64,000 nucleotides of DNA from Sphingobacteriales bacterium (GCA_016700115.1 CP064999.1:2852001-2916000); one strand, 5' to 3'. Numbered from the stretch's first letter, positions 27,563 to 37,537 are shown. Numbers and translations: made by a program. Notes: generated from the letters alone by a model not told the origin.

Positions 27563-27810
27563 GGATGATGTTTTTAAACTGCTCCGGTATGTTCGCAATT
27601 CACAAAATTACATTTTTTTTGTTATCACAACTATCACTTCACAAAAAAACAAAGGATACACGTCAGCGTTGTATCGCTTCTGCATATCCTTGTACTTATT
27701 GTCTCGGGGAAAAGTTTTTTGCAAATCAGATTTTGAAATCTGAGAAAATCAACAAGAGGCAGTCATTCGTTGCTTTAAATTTTTATTCCTGAAGATTCTT
27801 CAGGAAATGC

Positions 27811-28566
27811 TCAAAGCGCTTCTTCCGAAGAGAGTGCTGCAGATAAAAATTCTCTGTTTAGCCGCGCAATATTGGTGATTGAAATGCTTTTTGGGCAATA
27901 GGCTTCACAAGCTCCTGTATTGGTACAACTACCAAAACCGGCATCATCATGTGCTTTCAACATGCTGATTACACGCTTTTTGCGTTCAGGTTTTCCTTGT
28001 GGCAACAAGGCTAAATGTGAGACTTTAGCACTTAAGAACAGCATAGCCGATGAATTTTTACAAGCAGCCACACAAGCGCCACAACCAATACATTCAGCAG
28101 CGTCCATCGCCATTTCTGCCATATCTTGCGGAACAGGAACAGAATTCGCTTCCGGAGCACTACCGGTATTGACCGAAATAAAACCCCCGGCCTGAATAAT
28201 ATGGTCCAATGCACTTCGGTCAACTGCTAAATCTCTCAACACAGGAAATGCTTTTGCCCTCCATGGTTCGATGACAATGGTATCACCGTCTTTAAAACTT
28301 CTCATATGCAATTGACAAGTAGTGGTTGCTTTTTGGTGTCCATGCGGATGTCCGTTGATTACCATGCTACACATTCCGCAAATACCTTCCCGACAATCGT
28401 GGTCAAAAGCAACAGGGTCTTTTTTATCTTTGATGAGTTGCTGATTCAGCACATCCATCATTTCTAAAAACGACATTTCGTTATCAATTTCTTCTATATG
28501 GTACGTTTCAAATTGTCCGTTATCCTGCGAATTTTTTTGTCTCCAGACTTTAAGCGTAAATTTCAT
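27811..28566 (-). CDS. sdhB: Succinate dehydrogenase/fumarate reductase iron-sulfur subunit
   Basis: 251 residues. The [2Fe-2S] motif DCREGICGMCSM lies near residue 57-68, the second cluster motif is CIGCGACVAACKN, and the third is CTNTGACEAYCPKSI. It transfers electrons from SdhA to the membrane subunit SdhC. It follows sdhA by 59 bp, giving the order sdhC-sdhA-sdhB that is usual for type-B enzymes in Bacteroidota. Confidence 0.95.
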   Translation of the reverse strand: MKFTLKVWRQKNSQDNGQFETYHIEEIDNEMSFLEMMDVLNQQLIKDKKDPVAFDHDCREGICGMCSMVINGHPHGHQKATTTCQLHMRSFKDGDTIVIEPWRAKAFPVLRDLAVDRSALDHIIQAGGFISVNTGSAPEANSVPVPQDMAEMAMDAAECIGCGACVAACKNSSAMLFLSAKVSHLALLPQGKPERKKRVISMLKAHDDAGFGSCTNTGACEAYCPKSISITNIARLNREFLSAALSSEEAL

Positions 28567-28625
28567 AATTAAAACAGTTTACAAAACGGATTAACAATAC
28601 TGTTTTGATAAAAAAATATTAAAAA

Positions 28626-30542
28626 TTATTTGTAGCTTCGGGTACTTGGTTTTACGTTTTCGTAAACCAAAGCTTCGCGGTGCAATACAGGGTCGTTGCC
28701 GGTTCCGGTAAACTCCCATGCTGAAACAAAGTTAAAGTTTTCGTCATCGCGCAAGGCTTCGCCGTTATCGGTAAATTCCTCTCTGAAGTGTCCTCCGCAA
28801 GATTCTTCCCGGTTCAGGGCATCAATCACCATGAGTTCTCCAAGTTCGAAGTAATCGGCTAATCTTCCTGCTTTTTCCAGTTCAGAGTTAAATTCGAGCT
28901 GAGTGCCGGGAACATATACGTTTTGCCAGAATTCATCCCTTAAATCCTGTATTTCTTTTCGTGCTTTGAGCAATCCCTGTTTGTTTCGCGCCATTCCGCA
29001 TTTGTCCCACATGATTTTTCCCAAAGCCTGATGATAGTCATCCACCGATTTATTTCCTTTTATATTGAGCAGTCGTTCGAGTTGCTCGCTGACTTGAGCC
29101 TCAGCTTCCTCAAATGCTTTATGATCCGTATTGACCGAAGGAGTGCGGATTTCATCGGCCAAAAACTGAGCAATGGTAACAGGCAACACAAAATATCCGT
29201 CTGCCAAACCTTGCATCAAAGCAGAGGCACCTAAACGGTTTGCACCATGATCGGAAAAATTGGCTTCGCCAATCGCATACAAACCCGGAATATTAGTACT
29301 GAGATCATAATCTACCCATAAACCTCCCATTGTATAATGAACAGCAGGAAAAATTTTCATCGGGGTTTCATAAGGGTTGTCGTCAGTTATTCTTTGATAC
29401 ATGTCGAAAAGATTGCCATATCGAGAAGCAATGACAGATTTGCCCAACCGTTTAATAGCATCGGAAAAGTCGAGATAAACAGCATAGCCCGATTTGACCA
29501 CACCGCGCCCTTCATCACAAACTACTTTGGCGGCTCGTGAAGCAATGTCGCGGGGCACTAAATTGCCAAAAGCAGGATACATGCGCTCCAAATAATAATC
29601 GCGGTCTTCTTCGGGTATCTGTTGAGGGGGTTTAAGTCGGTCTTCTTTCTTTTTAGGCACCCAAACTCGCCCGTCGTTTCGCAAACTTTCGCTCATTAAA
29701 GTCAGTTTGGACTGATAGCCCCCTGTAACGGGAATGCAAGTGGGGTGAATTTGTGTAAAACATGGATTGGCAAAAAGAGCACCTTTGCGATGTGCCTTCC
29801 AGGCAGCAGTTACATTACTGCCCATGGCATTAGTAGATAAAAAGAAAACATTGCCATAGCCACCTGAGGCTAAAACAACAGCATGAGCACCATGTCGTTC
29901 CAGTTTTCCGGTAATGAGGTTTCGGGCAATGATTCCGCGGGCTTTACCGTCAATGACCACGACATCGAGCATTTCATGCCGGTTATACATTTTGACGGAA
30001 CCGCTTGCAATCTGACGGCTAAGGGCACTGTATGCACCCAACAATAATTGTTGTCCGGTTTGACCGCGAGCATAAAATGTTCGCGAAACCTGAACGCCTC
30101 CGAAAGAGCGGTTGGCTAAAAGTCCACCATATTCACGGGCAAAAGGGACACCTTGTGCAACGCACTGGTCAATAATCTGAACACTGACCTCAGCAAGACG
30201 GTGAACATTGGCTTCTCTTGAACGGTAATCTCCTCCTTTAATCGTGTCATAAAACAACCGGTAAATACTGTCGCCGTCATTTTGATAATTTTTTGCGGCG
30301 TTGATACCTCCCTGTGCTGCAATACTATGCGCCCTTCGCGGAGAATCCTGAAAACAAAAACATTTTACCTTATATCCCAACTCGCCTAAGGTTGCAGCAG
30401 CAGAGGCACCTGCAAGCCCGGAACCGATAACAATGACATCCAACCGGCGTTTGTTGGCCGGAGAAACCAATTTGCATTTAGAGCGGTAATTTTCCCATTT
30501 TTCTTCTAACCTTCCGGCAGGAATTTTGGAATCTAATTTCAT
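28626..30542 (-). CDS. sdhA: Succinate dehydrogenase flavoprotein subunit
   Basis: 638 residues. The FAD-binding fold IVIGSGLAGASAAATL lies near residue 36; the covalent-flavin His is in AHSIAAQGGINAAK; substrate-site motifs include 'HPTCIPVTG' and 'TMGGLWVDYD', and the C-terminal part holds the R-rich 'GANRLGAS' segment. It oxidises succinate to fumarate, or the reverse, on the inner face of the membrane. The gene should be read from the sdhC promoter, but an IS element and a decayed sdhC copy now separate it from the intact sdhC. Confidence 0.96.
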   Translation of the reverse strand: MKLDSKIPAGRLEEKWENYRSKCKLVSPANKRRLDVIVIGSGLAGASAAATLGELGYKVKCFCFQDSPRRAHSIAAQGGINAAKNYQNDGDSIYRLFYDTIKGGDYRSREANVHRLAEVSVQIIDQCVAQGVPFAREYGGLLANRSFGGVQVSRTFYARGQTGQQLLLGAYSALSRQIASGSVKMYNRHEMLDVVVIDGKARGIIARNLITGKLERHGAHAVVLASGGYGNVFFLSTNAMGSNVTAAWKAHRKGALFANPCFTQIHPTCIPVTGGYQSKLTLMSESLRNDGRVWVPKKKEDRLKPPQQIPEEDRDYYLERMYPAFGNLVPRDIASRAAKVVCDEGRGVVKSGYAVYLDFSDAIKRLGKSVIASRYGNLFDMYQRITDDNPYETPMKIFPAVHYTMGGLWVDYDLSTNIPGLYAIGEANFSDHGANRLGASALMQGLADGYFVLPVTIAQFLADEIRTPSVNTDHKAFEEAEAQVSEQLERLLNIKGNKSVDDYHQALGKIMWDKCGMARNKQGLLKARKEIQDLRDEFWQNVYVPGTQLEFNSELEKAGRLADYFELGELMVIDALNREESCGGHFREEFTDNGEALRDDENFNFVSAWEFTGTGNDPVLHREALVYENVKPSTRSYK

Positions 30543-30690
30543 ATAAAAAAGTTAATTGGGTCGTCTGATATTTAATTTCTGAGACAATTATTTTGATAAG
30601 CTAAGAGAGCAACAATTCGTTACAAGGTTTACAATTTTATTAAAAAGCAGGTGAACCCTCAGCAAAAATGTATTTGTTGAAGCAGAATTG

Positions 30691-31401
30691 TTATAAACCA
30701 TATAAATAAAGGTAAACCGGTTGAACTGCAAAACCTAAAGTTACACCGATGGAAAAAATCCAACCTAATGCCTTGATGATTGGGGTATATTTTTTATGGT
30801 TGATTCCAAGTGTTTGAAATGCACTCTGAAAACCGTGAATCAGGTGATAGCTCAAAGCAAGCAGCGAGACTAAGTAAAGCAAAACATACCACCACTGTGA
30901 AAAAATGCTACCACTATGGCATACAAATTCTTATATTCCACACCATCATAGGTTACCATAGGGGTAGAAGTTCCAAATTTGAATTCAAACCAAAAGCTTT
31001 TGAGATGAATCACCAGAAATACCAAAATTACGGTGCCTAAAACCGCCATATTGCGGCTTGCCCAGGAACTGCCTTTAGGAGTGGCGGCGTATTTTACAGC
31101 CTTGACTGCCTGTTTTTAAAAGCAAGCACCAAACCGTCAACGGCATGAAGAAGGATAAAGAAATAAGTGATGTATGAGACGATTTTTATCGGGCCAAAAT
31201 GAGTCATGAAATAAGCATACTTGTTGAAGGCTTCCCCTCCATCTGATTTTAACAACTGCAAATTGCCGGTCATGTGTACTGCCAAAAAAGACATAGAAAC
31301 AAACCGGTAAGACTCATGACCAATTTGCGACCAAATGATGAACTGAAAAAGTGCCCTATCCACTTTAATGAGTTTGGGTTAGCAGCGATAGGATTCGACA
31401 T
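30691..31401 (-). pseudogene. sdhC: Decayed sdhC copy next to sdhA
   Basis: Near-identical to the intact sdhC at 33373-34089, but with three frame-disrupting single-base differences: near 30898 (GAAAAAATGCTACC here, GAAAATGCTGCTACC in the intact copy), near 31097 (TTTACAGCC, TTTACGGGCC) and in the A-run near 31287 (6 As, 7 As). One substitution lies near 31357. It keeps the original C-terminus (...YLYLYGL) that leads to sdhA. The start codon would be at 31401. The frameshifts could be genuine decay or errors in a duplicated, repeat-rich region. Confidence 0.85.
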
Positions 31402-31543
31402 ATTTCAATAAATTTTTGTGCCTGTAAAATTAGGGCATATCCGTTTAGGTTGTACGTTTAGTTGTTTTTTTTATACCTATTTATATCGCGTCTAAACAAA
31501 TTTGCCTTTGTAATTATTTGATAGTTGATAAGTTACTTATTTT
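30706..31543. repeat. Left 838-bp direct repeat flanking the IS
   Basis: It runs from ATAAAGG to TTACTTATTTT and matches 33391-34231 (841 bp) base for base except for three 1-bp indels, the adjacent base changes and one substitution. It includes the sdhC coding region except for its last few codons plus about 140 bp upstream, which probably holds the promoter. The repeat ends exactly where the IS inverted repeat begins. Confidence 0.9.
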
Positions 31544-33390
31544 CCTGACTTTGACAGTTAAATTTCACAAACCATTGATAATCAGCGAGTTAAGTTTTCT
31601 CAAAATGGCATAGTTGCCACTACAAAACGGGTTATTTAGTTCGCTGGAGTTAAGTCTTTGAACGGAGGGATACGAAATGCCGAAAGGATTTTGTTGGTTA
31701 ATGCTGTGTCAGCACCTTTCAGCAAGTACTTTTTATCATCAATTGTTAGTTCAGACAATTGCATTTGATTGAGTTCTTCTTTAATACTGCATGGACTTAA
31801 GTTGATGTTTGCAAACTTTAGGGTTAGTTCCACCGTCCGTTCGAGCATGAATGCTAAAAAACAGGTCATGAAATGTCCTTTTATCCTTTTGGGTGTCCAA
31901 TGAAAAATTGGTCGAGTGGATAGGGTGGTCTTCAATACCGGAAACTTTCTTCTATTTTCCATAATTGATGGTAGTTTGCCAAGACTTCTTCGTTCGTCAT
32001 ATCCGTTTTACTATACTGTATGCCGTAGTAACCATCCCATTTTGCATCTTCATCTATTCGTTCTTGGTCTATTTCAGCAGCTTTTGTATTGGTACTCTCC
32101 GCCATTTTCAGGAATCGGTTAGCCCCCTTTTGTTTTGCAAGTCCGCTCCGTTGTCTAATTTGACTTTTGCTTTTTGTATTTGTCTTTCCCTGTCTCTTGC
32201 GTCTTTGGCTGCCCTTTTGGCACTCCAAGTAATTAGGAGTTTATCTTGCAATTTTTGTTTCTTTTTATTGGCATCGCTGTAGGTTGTTTCGTAATCCAAC
32301 ACTTTCCAGCTAAATGTTACTTCACCCGTATCCTCGCACACAGTCTTTGTCTCCATATCATTAGTTGCCAAAATCTTTTGTACCAACTTTTGGGGCATCG
32401 ATTTTAAGCGGGCACTAACAATGTAGTCATAGCCCGCTTGACGTATTAAATTAAAATTTTCTTTCGAGTTGAGACCTTTGTCGGCTACTACAATGACTTT
32501 TCTTATATTAAACTGCTTTTCTAACATTTTCAGCGCATCTACCATCGTCTGACCATCAAAAGTATTACCCGGAAAAAGATCGTAGCCTATCGGTCTGCCT
32601 GTGCTATCTATAAATAAGCCCATCACCACTTGTACTTCATTAAACTTTCCAGCTTTGCTAAACCCAAATTCGCGTAAAGCATCTGCTCTGTTTGTCTCAA
32701 AGTGATAATTCGTTACATCATAAAAAGCAACTTGATGGGCTTAGCATAAACGCCTTTTTTATGGTAAAACAGTTGTGTCTCAATTGCCTGCTTTTTATCA
32801 CACAAAAAATCTAAACTTCGGTAAATTTCTTGCAACCCAATTATGTTTCCAGCCCATAAAACAATTTCTGATCTTTAAATGCTTGATGTTTTGATTTGCT
32901 TTTCAACAGACGATGAATCACACAATAGAAAATCACCTCTTCTATATCGAACTTTATCCTTGTTCCCTTAGCACATTTTTTGATAATTTCTCCGATGCCA
33001 AGTTGCTCCCATACTTTTTTATAGACCAAATGACCATAACAGAAGCGTGCAGTTTCCTGCAAATTCTCTGCCCCAATGCAAGGCGTGTTATTCAATGACA
33101 GCAATTTCTGCCCAACTGATAGTAGGAATCCTGAATCACGCAACTGGTCAAGGCGACCAAAGTTGGCAATTACCTTGTGCTTGGTAGTCTTTCCTTCACG
33201 AAAAGATTCCACTAACTGAATATACGTATGGTTTTTAGATTTAGTGGCTTTTACAAACATACCGCAAATGTAAGCATATTGTCTTAAAAACAATAGCCTA
33301 AGAAAAAAAGTTGCCACTACAATTGCGGTTTCTTATTTCTTATTATCATTGATTATTAACGGGTTATCTCATTTAACTGTCAAAGTCAGG
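31544..33390 (-). mobile_element. IS1634-like insertion sequence (1847 bp)
   Basis: It is bounded by perfect 20-bp inverted ends starting CCTGACTTTGACAGTTAA (31544 inward; 33390 inward on the other strand). Just inside, GTTGCCACTACAA occurs near both ends (31613-31625 and 33310-33322) as a direct repeat. The single transposase gene is on the minus strand and broken. Size, gene layout and N-terminal style (MFVKATKSKNHTYIQLV...) fit the IS1634 family of the IS4 supergroup. That family is known for unusually long, variable target duplications, and this copy is flanked by 838/841-bp direct repeats. Confidence 0.85.
31636..33260 (-). pseudogene. IS1634-like transposase, multiply frameshifted
   Basis: Start at ATG 33260 (MFVKATKSKNH). 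The frame is open to 32841 (ending FYGLET), then continues in other frames: 32629-32108 (catalytic-core part, with VVADKGLNSKENF and the KKQKLQDKLLITW segment), 32228-31932 (with YHQLWKIEESFR, the Y-x-x-W...E motif around the catalytic Glu) and 31962-31636 (C-terminal part, MENRRKF... LTPAN). Together about 540 residues, so at least three frame breaks. Either the copy is dead or there are base errors; the ends are intact. Confidence 0.75.
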
Positions 33391-34089
33391 ATAAAGGTAA
33401 ACCGGTTGAACTGCAAAACCTAAAGTTACACCGATGGAAAAAATCCAACCTAATGCCTTGATGATTGGGGTATATTTTTTATGGTTGATTCCAAGTGTTT
33501 GAAATGCACTCTGAAAACCGTGAATCAGGTGATAGCTCAAAGCAAGCAGCGAGACTAAGTAAAGCAAAACATACCACCACTGTGAAAATGCTGCTACCAC
33601 TATGGCATACAAATTCTTATATTCCACACCATCATAGGTTACCATAGGGGTAGAAGTTCCAAATTTGAATTCAAACCAAAAGCTTTTGAGATGAATCACC
33701 AGAAATACCAAAATTACGGTGCCTAAAACCGCCATATTGCGGCTTGCCCAGGAACTGCCTTTAGGAGTGGCGGCGTATTTTACGGGCCTTGACTGCCTGT
33801 TTTTAAAAGCAAGCACCAAACCGTCAACGGCATGAAGAAGGATAAAGAAATAAGTGATGTATGAGACGATTTTTATCGGGCCAAAATGAGTCATGAAATA
33901 AGCATACTTGTTGAAGGCTTCCCCTCCATCTGATTTTAACAACTGCAAATTGCCGGTCATGTGTACTGCCAAAAAAAGACATAGAAACAAACCGGTAAGA
34001 CTCATGACCAATTTGCGACCAAATGATGAACTGAAAAAGTGCCCCATCCACTTTAATGAGTTTGGGTTAGCAGCGATAGGATTCGACAT
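33373..34089 (-). CDS. sdhC: Succinate dehydrogenase cytochrome b subunit (intact copy, altered C-terminus)
   Basis: 238 residues, five hydrophobic helices, with His residues in helices suited to bind two b hemes (AVHMTGN near 44, LHAVDG near 107, VIHLKSFW near 157, YHLIHGFQ near 205). It anchors SdhAB and passes electrons to quinone. The last five residues (PDFDS) and the stop codon are supplied by the IS terminus; the uninterrupted copy ends YLYLYGL. About 140 bp of upstream sequence is shared with the left copy. Functional in principle, as only the C-terminal tail differs. Confidence 0.93.
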   Translation of the reverse strand: MSNPIAANPNSLKWMGHFFSSSFGRKLVMSLTGLFLCLFLAVHMTGNLQLLKSDGGEAFNKYAYFMTHFGPIKIVSYITYFFILLHAVDGLVLAFKNRQSRPVKYAATPKGSSWASRNMAVLGTVILVFLVIHLKSFWFEFKFGTSTPMVTYDGVEYKNLYAIVVAAFSQWWYVLLYLVSLLALSYHLIHGFQSAFQTLGINHKKYTPIIKALGWIFSIGVTLGFAVQPVYLYPDFDS

Positions 34090-34231
34090 ATTTCAATAAA
34101 TTTTTGTGCCTGTAAAATTAGGGCATATCCGTTTAGGTTGTACGTTTAGTTGTTTTTTTTATACCTATTTATATCGCGTCTAAACAAATTTGCCTTTGTA
34201 ATTATTTGATAGTTGATAAGTTACTTATTTT
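33391..34231. repeat. Right 841-bp direct repeat flanking the IS
   Basis: Partner of 30706-31543. It begins immediately after the IS right end (CAGG) and stops at TTACTTATTTT, where unique sequence resumes. It keeps an open sdhC frame. Confidence 0.9.
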
Positions 34232-34307
34232 GATTAACAAGCCTGGAAATAAAAAGTTGGTCATTCAAATAGGATTGTTCAAATTCATCATAAATTAAAC
34301 AAGACAT

Positions 34308-34345
34308 AAAAAAAGCCCCTTTCGCAATATACGAAAGAGGCTTGA
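34308..34345 (-). terminator. Terminator after the TonB-dependent receptor gene
   Basis: Read on the minus strand: GCCTCTTTCG, loop, CGAAAGGGGC, then a run of T. The stem is 10 bp with one G-T pair. It lies 20 bp downstream of the receptor stop codon. Confidence 0.75.
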
Positions 34346-34364
34346 ACTTTAGAAATAAGCAATA

Positions 34365-37304
34365 TTAATTTTTACTTCGGAAAGTGTGTGCAATTTGGAA
34401 AAGGGTAAACCTTCCAATTTGCGGAGCACCTACTACTGAGCGGTATTTTGTGCCTAAAACATTTTGAACGCTCAATGAAATCTGCGTATCTTTTGAGAAC
34501 GGCAAAGCATAGCCTAAAGCGAGGTCAACAATATTGGCCGCATCTACATCTCCGACATAAACACCTGTGTTGACAGGGAAAGCTTGTAACCAACGATATT
34601 TAAGACCAATATCGAGTCCAATTTTGGTCAAACTATAGTCAATAGCTGTTTGTATTTTGTTGCGGGGTGCATTTAAAGCTAAAGTATAGGTTTCTTCTCC
34701 TACCTCATACTCAAATTCATCATCGCTAACAAAAGCATAGTTTAGCCCAATACGGAAGTTGTCATTTACAAAATAAGTACCGCCAAGTTCGGCTCCCCAT
34801 ACTTTTACATTTCCAACGTTGGCATAGGTAAGCAACATTGCAGGGTCATTCCATGAAGTTGGGTTAATAGTTCCGTAAGGAGCAATGGCACCGGCTGTAG
34901 TGATAAGGGTAATCAACTCATCTGTTCCTGTTCCGTTTGAGTTTCCGTTAACGGTAATTCCATTAACAACCTGTGCGGTGTCCAAGGCAAGACTGACTAC
35001 TGCTGCATATGCAACGTTTGCAGGGTTAGCCATATTTTCAGTAATCAATGGTGCTATATATTGATTTAAGGATACGGGATCTAAAAATACATTTGGAGTA
35101 CGAAGTACTAAGGGAGAAACAAAATCTTTGATTTTTGTATAATAAGCATCAGCAGTAATGAGCAGTTTGTTTTTGATGATGCCTTTATAACCTAATTCAT
35201 AAGTTTCGGTGGTTGAATTTTTAACCGATCCAAAATCAGCAATTGTTGAAGGGTCCACCTCGTCAAACTCTCGTGTGGCAAGATTTAACATTCTTACTTT
35301 ACTTCCAACACCGGTAAGAGAGGCAGGGAGAATTTTAGCCACAATTGAGTCAACCACCCAAGGGGCTATGGGCAATCCTCTGTCTTCGATGATTTGTTTC
35401 AGACCATTACTCAACCCTGTAACGATTAACTGATAGCCTGCTGTGGCACCGTTATCCGAACCTAAGTTGTAATAGGTACTTGTGGGTAATCCGAACAATG
35501 CGGAAGCAGGGGTTCGATATTGAGGTAACCCTCCATCATCGCGGCTATAGAAGAAACCATCGCGGTTGCCGGTTCCACGAACCTGAATTCCTGTTGGAAG
35601 GGCTCCGCTCAAAATGTCTAAAGAAGTATTCAAAGCAGAGGGCGAACCGAAGGCACGGTTATAGGTTGCTCTCAACGTAGTGTTGTAATTAGGTTTGAAA
35701 ACTACAGCAGCTCTTGGAGATACAAATACATCTTCGACAAAAGTATGTTTGTCAACACGACCACCTAACAACAGGTTGAGTTTGTCAATTACTTTGAAGT
35801 CTGCCTGCAAATAACCACCAATTTCGTTGATATTGTCATCGTCTTCGTTTCTACCGTTGATGGTGCTTTCAGTATCCGGGCGGGTAAGCAAAGCATCTAC
35901 CCCATAAATTAGCTTTAAGCGGTCTTGAACTAAAGTGCTGCTATGTTGAATTTGGCCGGAAATAAACTTTGATTTATCAATAATTAAGTTGCCGGAGCGA
36001 TACAAATAAGTTTCACCGGCATTGCTGGTGTTGATATATGCCTGAGCAAACAGATTTTTCCAGATAAAACGGGCTTGTCCAAAAGTATATCTCCAGTTTT
36101 TACCTTGTCCGGCACCCAAACCGGTCATTTCGATACCTGTAAAACTGTTTTGCCCGCCGGTAAAAATGAGTTCCATGTTTTTCTTAAATCTGAAATCAAC
36201 TCTACCTTCAAAATTGTAATTGATGATTTCATTATCGCGAAGGTTAGGAACAGTATCGTTGGTATAAATGGTTCCTTCGGCCGTTTGGCGGTTTAGGACG
36301 ATAACTTTGCCATAGTTTGGATCGTTGATATCTGTAATAGTTCCTATTTCGTTGGGGTCGTCATATTGCCAATCAAATCCGGTAAAATACTTGCCTGATA
36401 TTTTGTAACCGATTTTTACTCCGTCTTTTTTATTCATGGCTTTTCCGGCATGTCTGAGTGTTCCGGTAATTGCATGACGGCTGCCATCGTCATAAAGTGG
36501 AGGTTTTGCATCGTCAACGTTGTCATCTAAAATGCCGTCCACTTTTGACCTTAAACCAACACCTGCTGCTAAAGTAGTTCTGAAACTTTCTTTCATGTCA
36601 AGCGGAGATTCGGTAATGATATGAACAACTCCGTTGGCACTGTTAGGGCCATACATAGCTGCAGCCGGACCTTTCAGGACTTCGATACGCTGAATGTCAA
36701 AGGGGGAGGTCGGAATCATTTGTTGGGCATTTACCCTTAAAGACGGAACTGCTGCAATGCGATAATCCACCAAAGTTAGCAGCGAGCCGCCAAAAACATT
36801 GTTAAAACCTCTTACCACCACCGCATTTCCGGTCAATCCCGTTTTCATAACATCCACTCCCGAAGCAGTCGTGAGATAATCACTTGGACTGGCTGTAACT
36901 ACATTCTTGAGTTGTTTGGCTTCAATTACAGAAATAGAAGCCGGAGCATCTAACGCACGTTCTTTGCGTCTGCCTGAGGTAATGGTTGTGGCATTTAACT
37001 CAAAAGAAGTGGGTTTAAGTGCTATATCAAATTTGCCGCCATTGCCAATTTCCTGTTCAATCAGGTCATATCCCACAAAAGAAAAAACAAGAGATGTACT
37101 GCCGCGTGGCACTTTCATTTCGTAGTTGCCGTCAAAATCGGAAATTGTTCCGATAGTCGTGCCTTTTACTACAATATTTACACCATAAAGCGCTTCACCG
37201 GTATCTCCATCGGTTACTTTTCCACTCACCTGTATGTCTTGTGCTTTTATGGACTGGAACGCCACAAAGCAGATGAGCAATAATGTTGTAAACAAATACC
37301 TCAT
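34365..37304 (-). CDS. TonB-dependent outer-membrane receptor
   Basis: 979 residues with a signal peptide (MRYLFTTLLLICFVAFQS). Domain order: a carboxypeptidase-regulatory-like domain (about 23-105, VSGKVTDGDTGEALYGVNIVVKG), a plug domain (about 125-235, with ASPSDYLTTASGVDVMKTG and the RIEVLKGPAAAMYG motif), then a beta-barrel of roughly 700 residues ending TLFQIAHTFRSKN with an aromatic near the end. It imports a ligand across the outer membrane using TonB-ExbBD energy. No SusD partner is next to it, so the substrate is not a clear glycan; siderophore, cobalamin or peptide are possible. Single-gene unit. Confidence 0.93.
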   Translation of the reverse strand: MRYLFTTLLLICFVAFQSIKAQDIQVSGKVTDGDTGEALYGVNIVVKGTTIGTISDFDGNYEMKVPRGSTSLVFSFVGYDLIEQEIGNGGKFDIALKPTSFELNATTITSGRRKERALDAPASISVIEAKQLKNVVTASPSDYLTTASGVDVMKTGLTGNAVVVRGFNNVFGGSLLTLVDYRIAAVPSLRVNAQQMIPTSPFDIQRIEVLKGPAAAMYGPNSANGVVHIITESPLDMKESFRTTLAAGVGLRSKVDGILDDNVDDAKPPLYDDGSRHAITGTLRHAGKAMNKKDGVKIGYKISGKYFTGFDWQYDDPNEIGTITDINDPNYGKVIVLNRQTAEGTIYTNDTVPNLRDNEIINYNFEGRVDFRFKKNMELIFTGGQNSFTGIEMTGLGAGQGKNWRYTFGQARFIWKNLFAQAYINTSNAGETYLYRSGNLIIDKSKFISGQIQHSSTLVQDRLKLIYGVDALLTRPDTESTINGRNEDDDNINEIGGYLQADFKVIDKLNLLLGGRVDKHTFVEDVFVSPRAAVVFKPNYNTTLRATYNRAFGSPSALNTSLDILSGALPTGIQVRGTGNRDGFFYSRDDGGLPQYRTPASALFGLPTSTYYNLGSDNGATAGYQLIVTGLSNGLKQIIEDRGLPIAPWVVDSIVAKILPASLTGVGSKVRMLNLATREFDEVDPSTIADFGSVKNSTTETYELGYKGIIKNKLLITADAYYTKIKDFVSPLVLRTPNVFLDPVSLNQYIAPLITENMANPANVAYAAVVSLALDTAQVVNGITVNGNSNGTGTDELITLITTAGAIAPYGTINPTSWNDPAMLLTYANVGNVKVWGAELGGTYFVNDNFRIGLNYAFVSDDEFEYEVGEETYTLALNAPRNKIQTAIDYSLTKIGLDIGLKYRWLQAFPVNTGVYVGDVDAANIVDLALGYALPFSKDTQISLSVQNVLGTKYRSVVGAPQIGRFTLFQIAHTFRSKN

Positions 37305-37367
37305 AATTAAGCTGATTTGGTTTGTTATAAAAATTAAATGTTTGCTAAAAGAAATTGGGGTTTGCTA

Positions 37368-37375
37368 CAAAAGTA
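37368..37375 (-). promoter_or_regulatory. Candidate -7 element of the receptor gene
   Basis: TACTTTTG on the minus strand matches TAnnTTTG, about 64 bp upstream of the ATG at 37304. Confidence 0.4.
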
Positions 37376-37504
37376 ATGGAATTTAATAACCCATGTACAA
37401 ACTCTGCAAAAATCGGTAAAAAGATATGAATAAATCAAGTTCAACCGTATTCTTTTTGCAGGAATATCCTTAATCAATGTTATTCTCACATTTTTTTAAG
37501 TCAA

Positions 37505-37537
37505 TTTGCCAGCTATCTTTCCAATGTTGTACTTTTG
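37505..37537 (+). promoter_or_regulatory. Candidate promoter of the lipoprotein gene
   Basis: TTTG (37505-37508), then 21 bp, then TACTTTTG (37530-37537): a full match to the Bacteroidota -33/-7 pattern with standard spacing. The start would be near 37544, 46 nt before the ATG at 37590. Confidence 0.55.
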
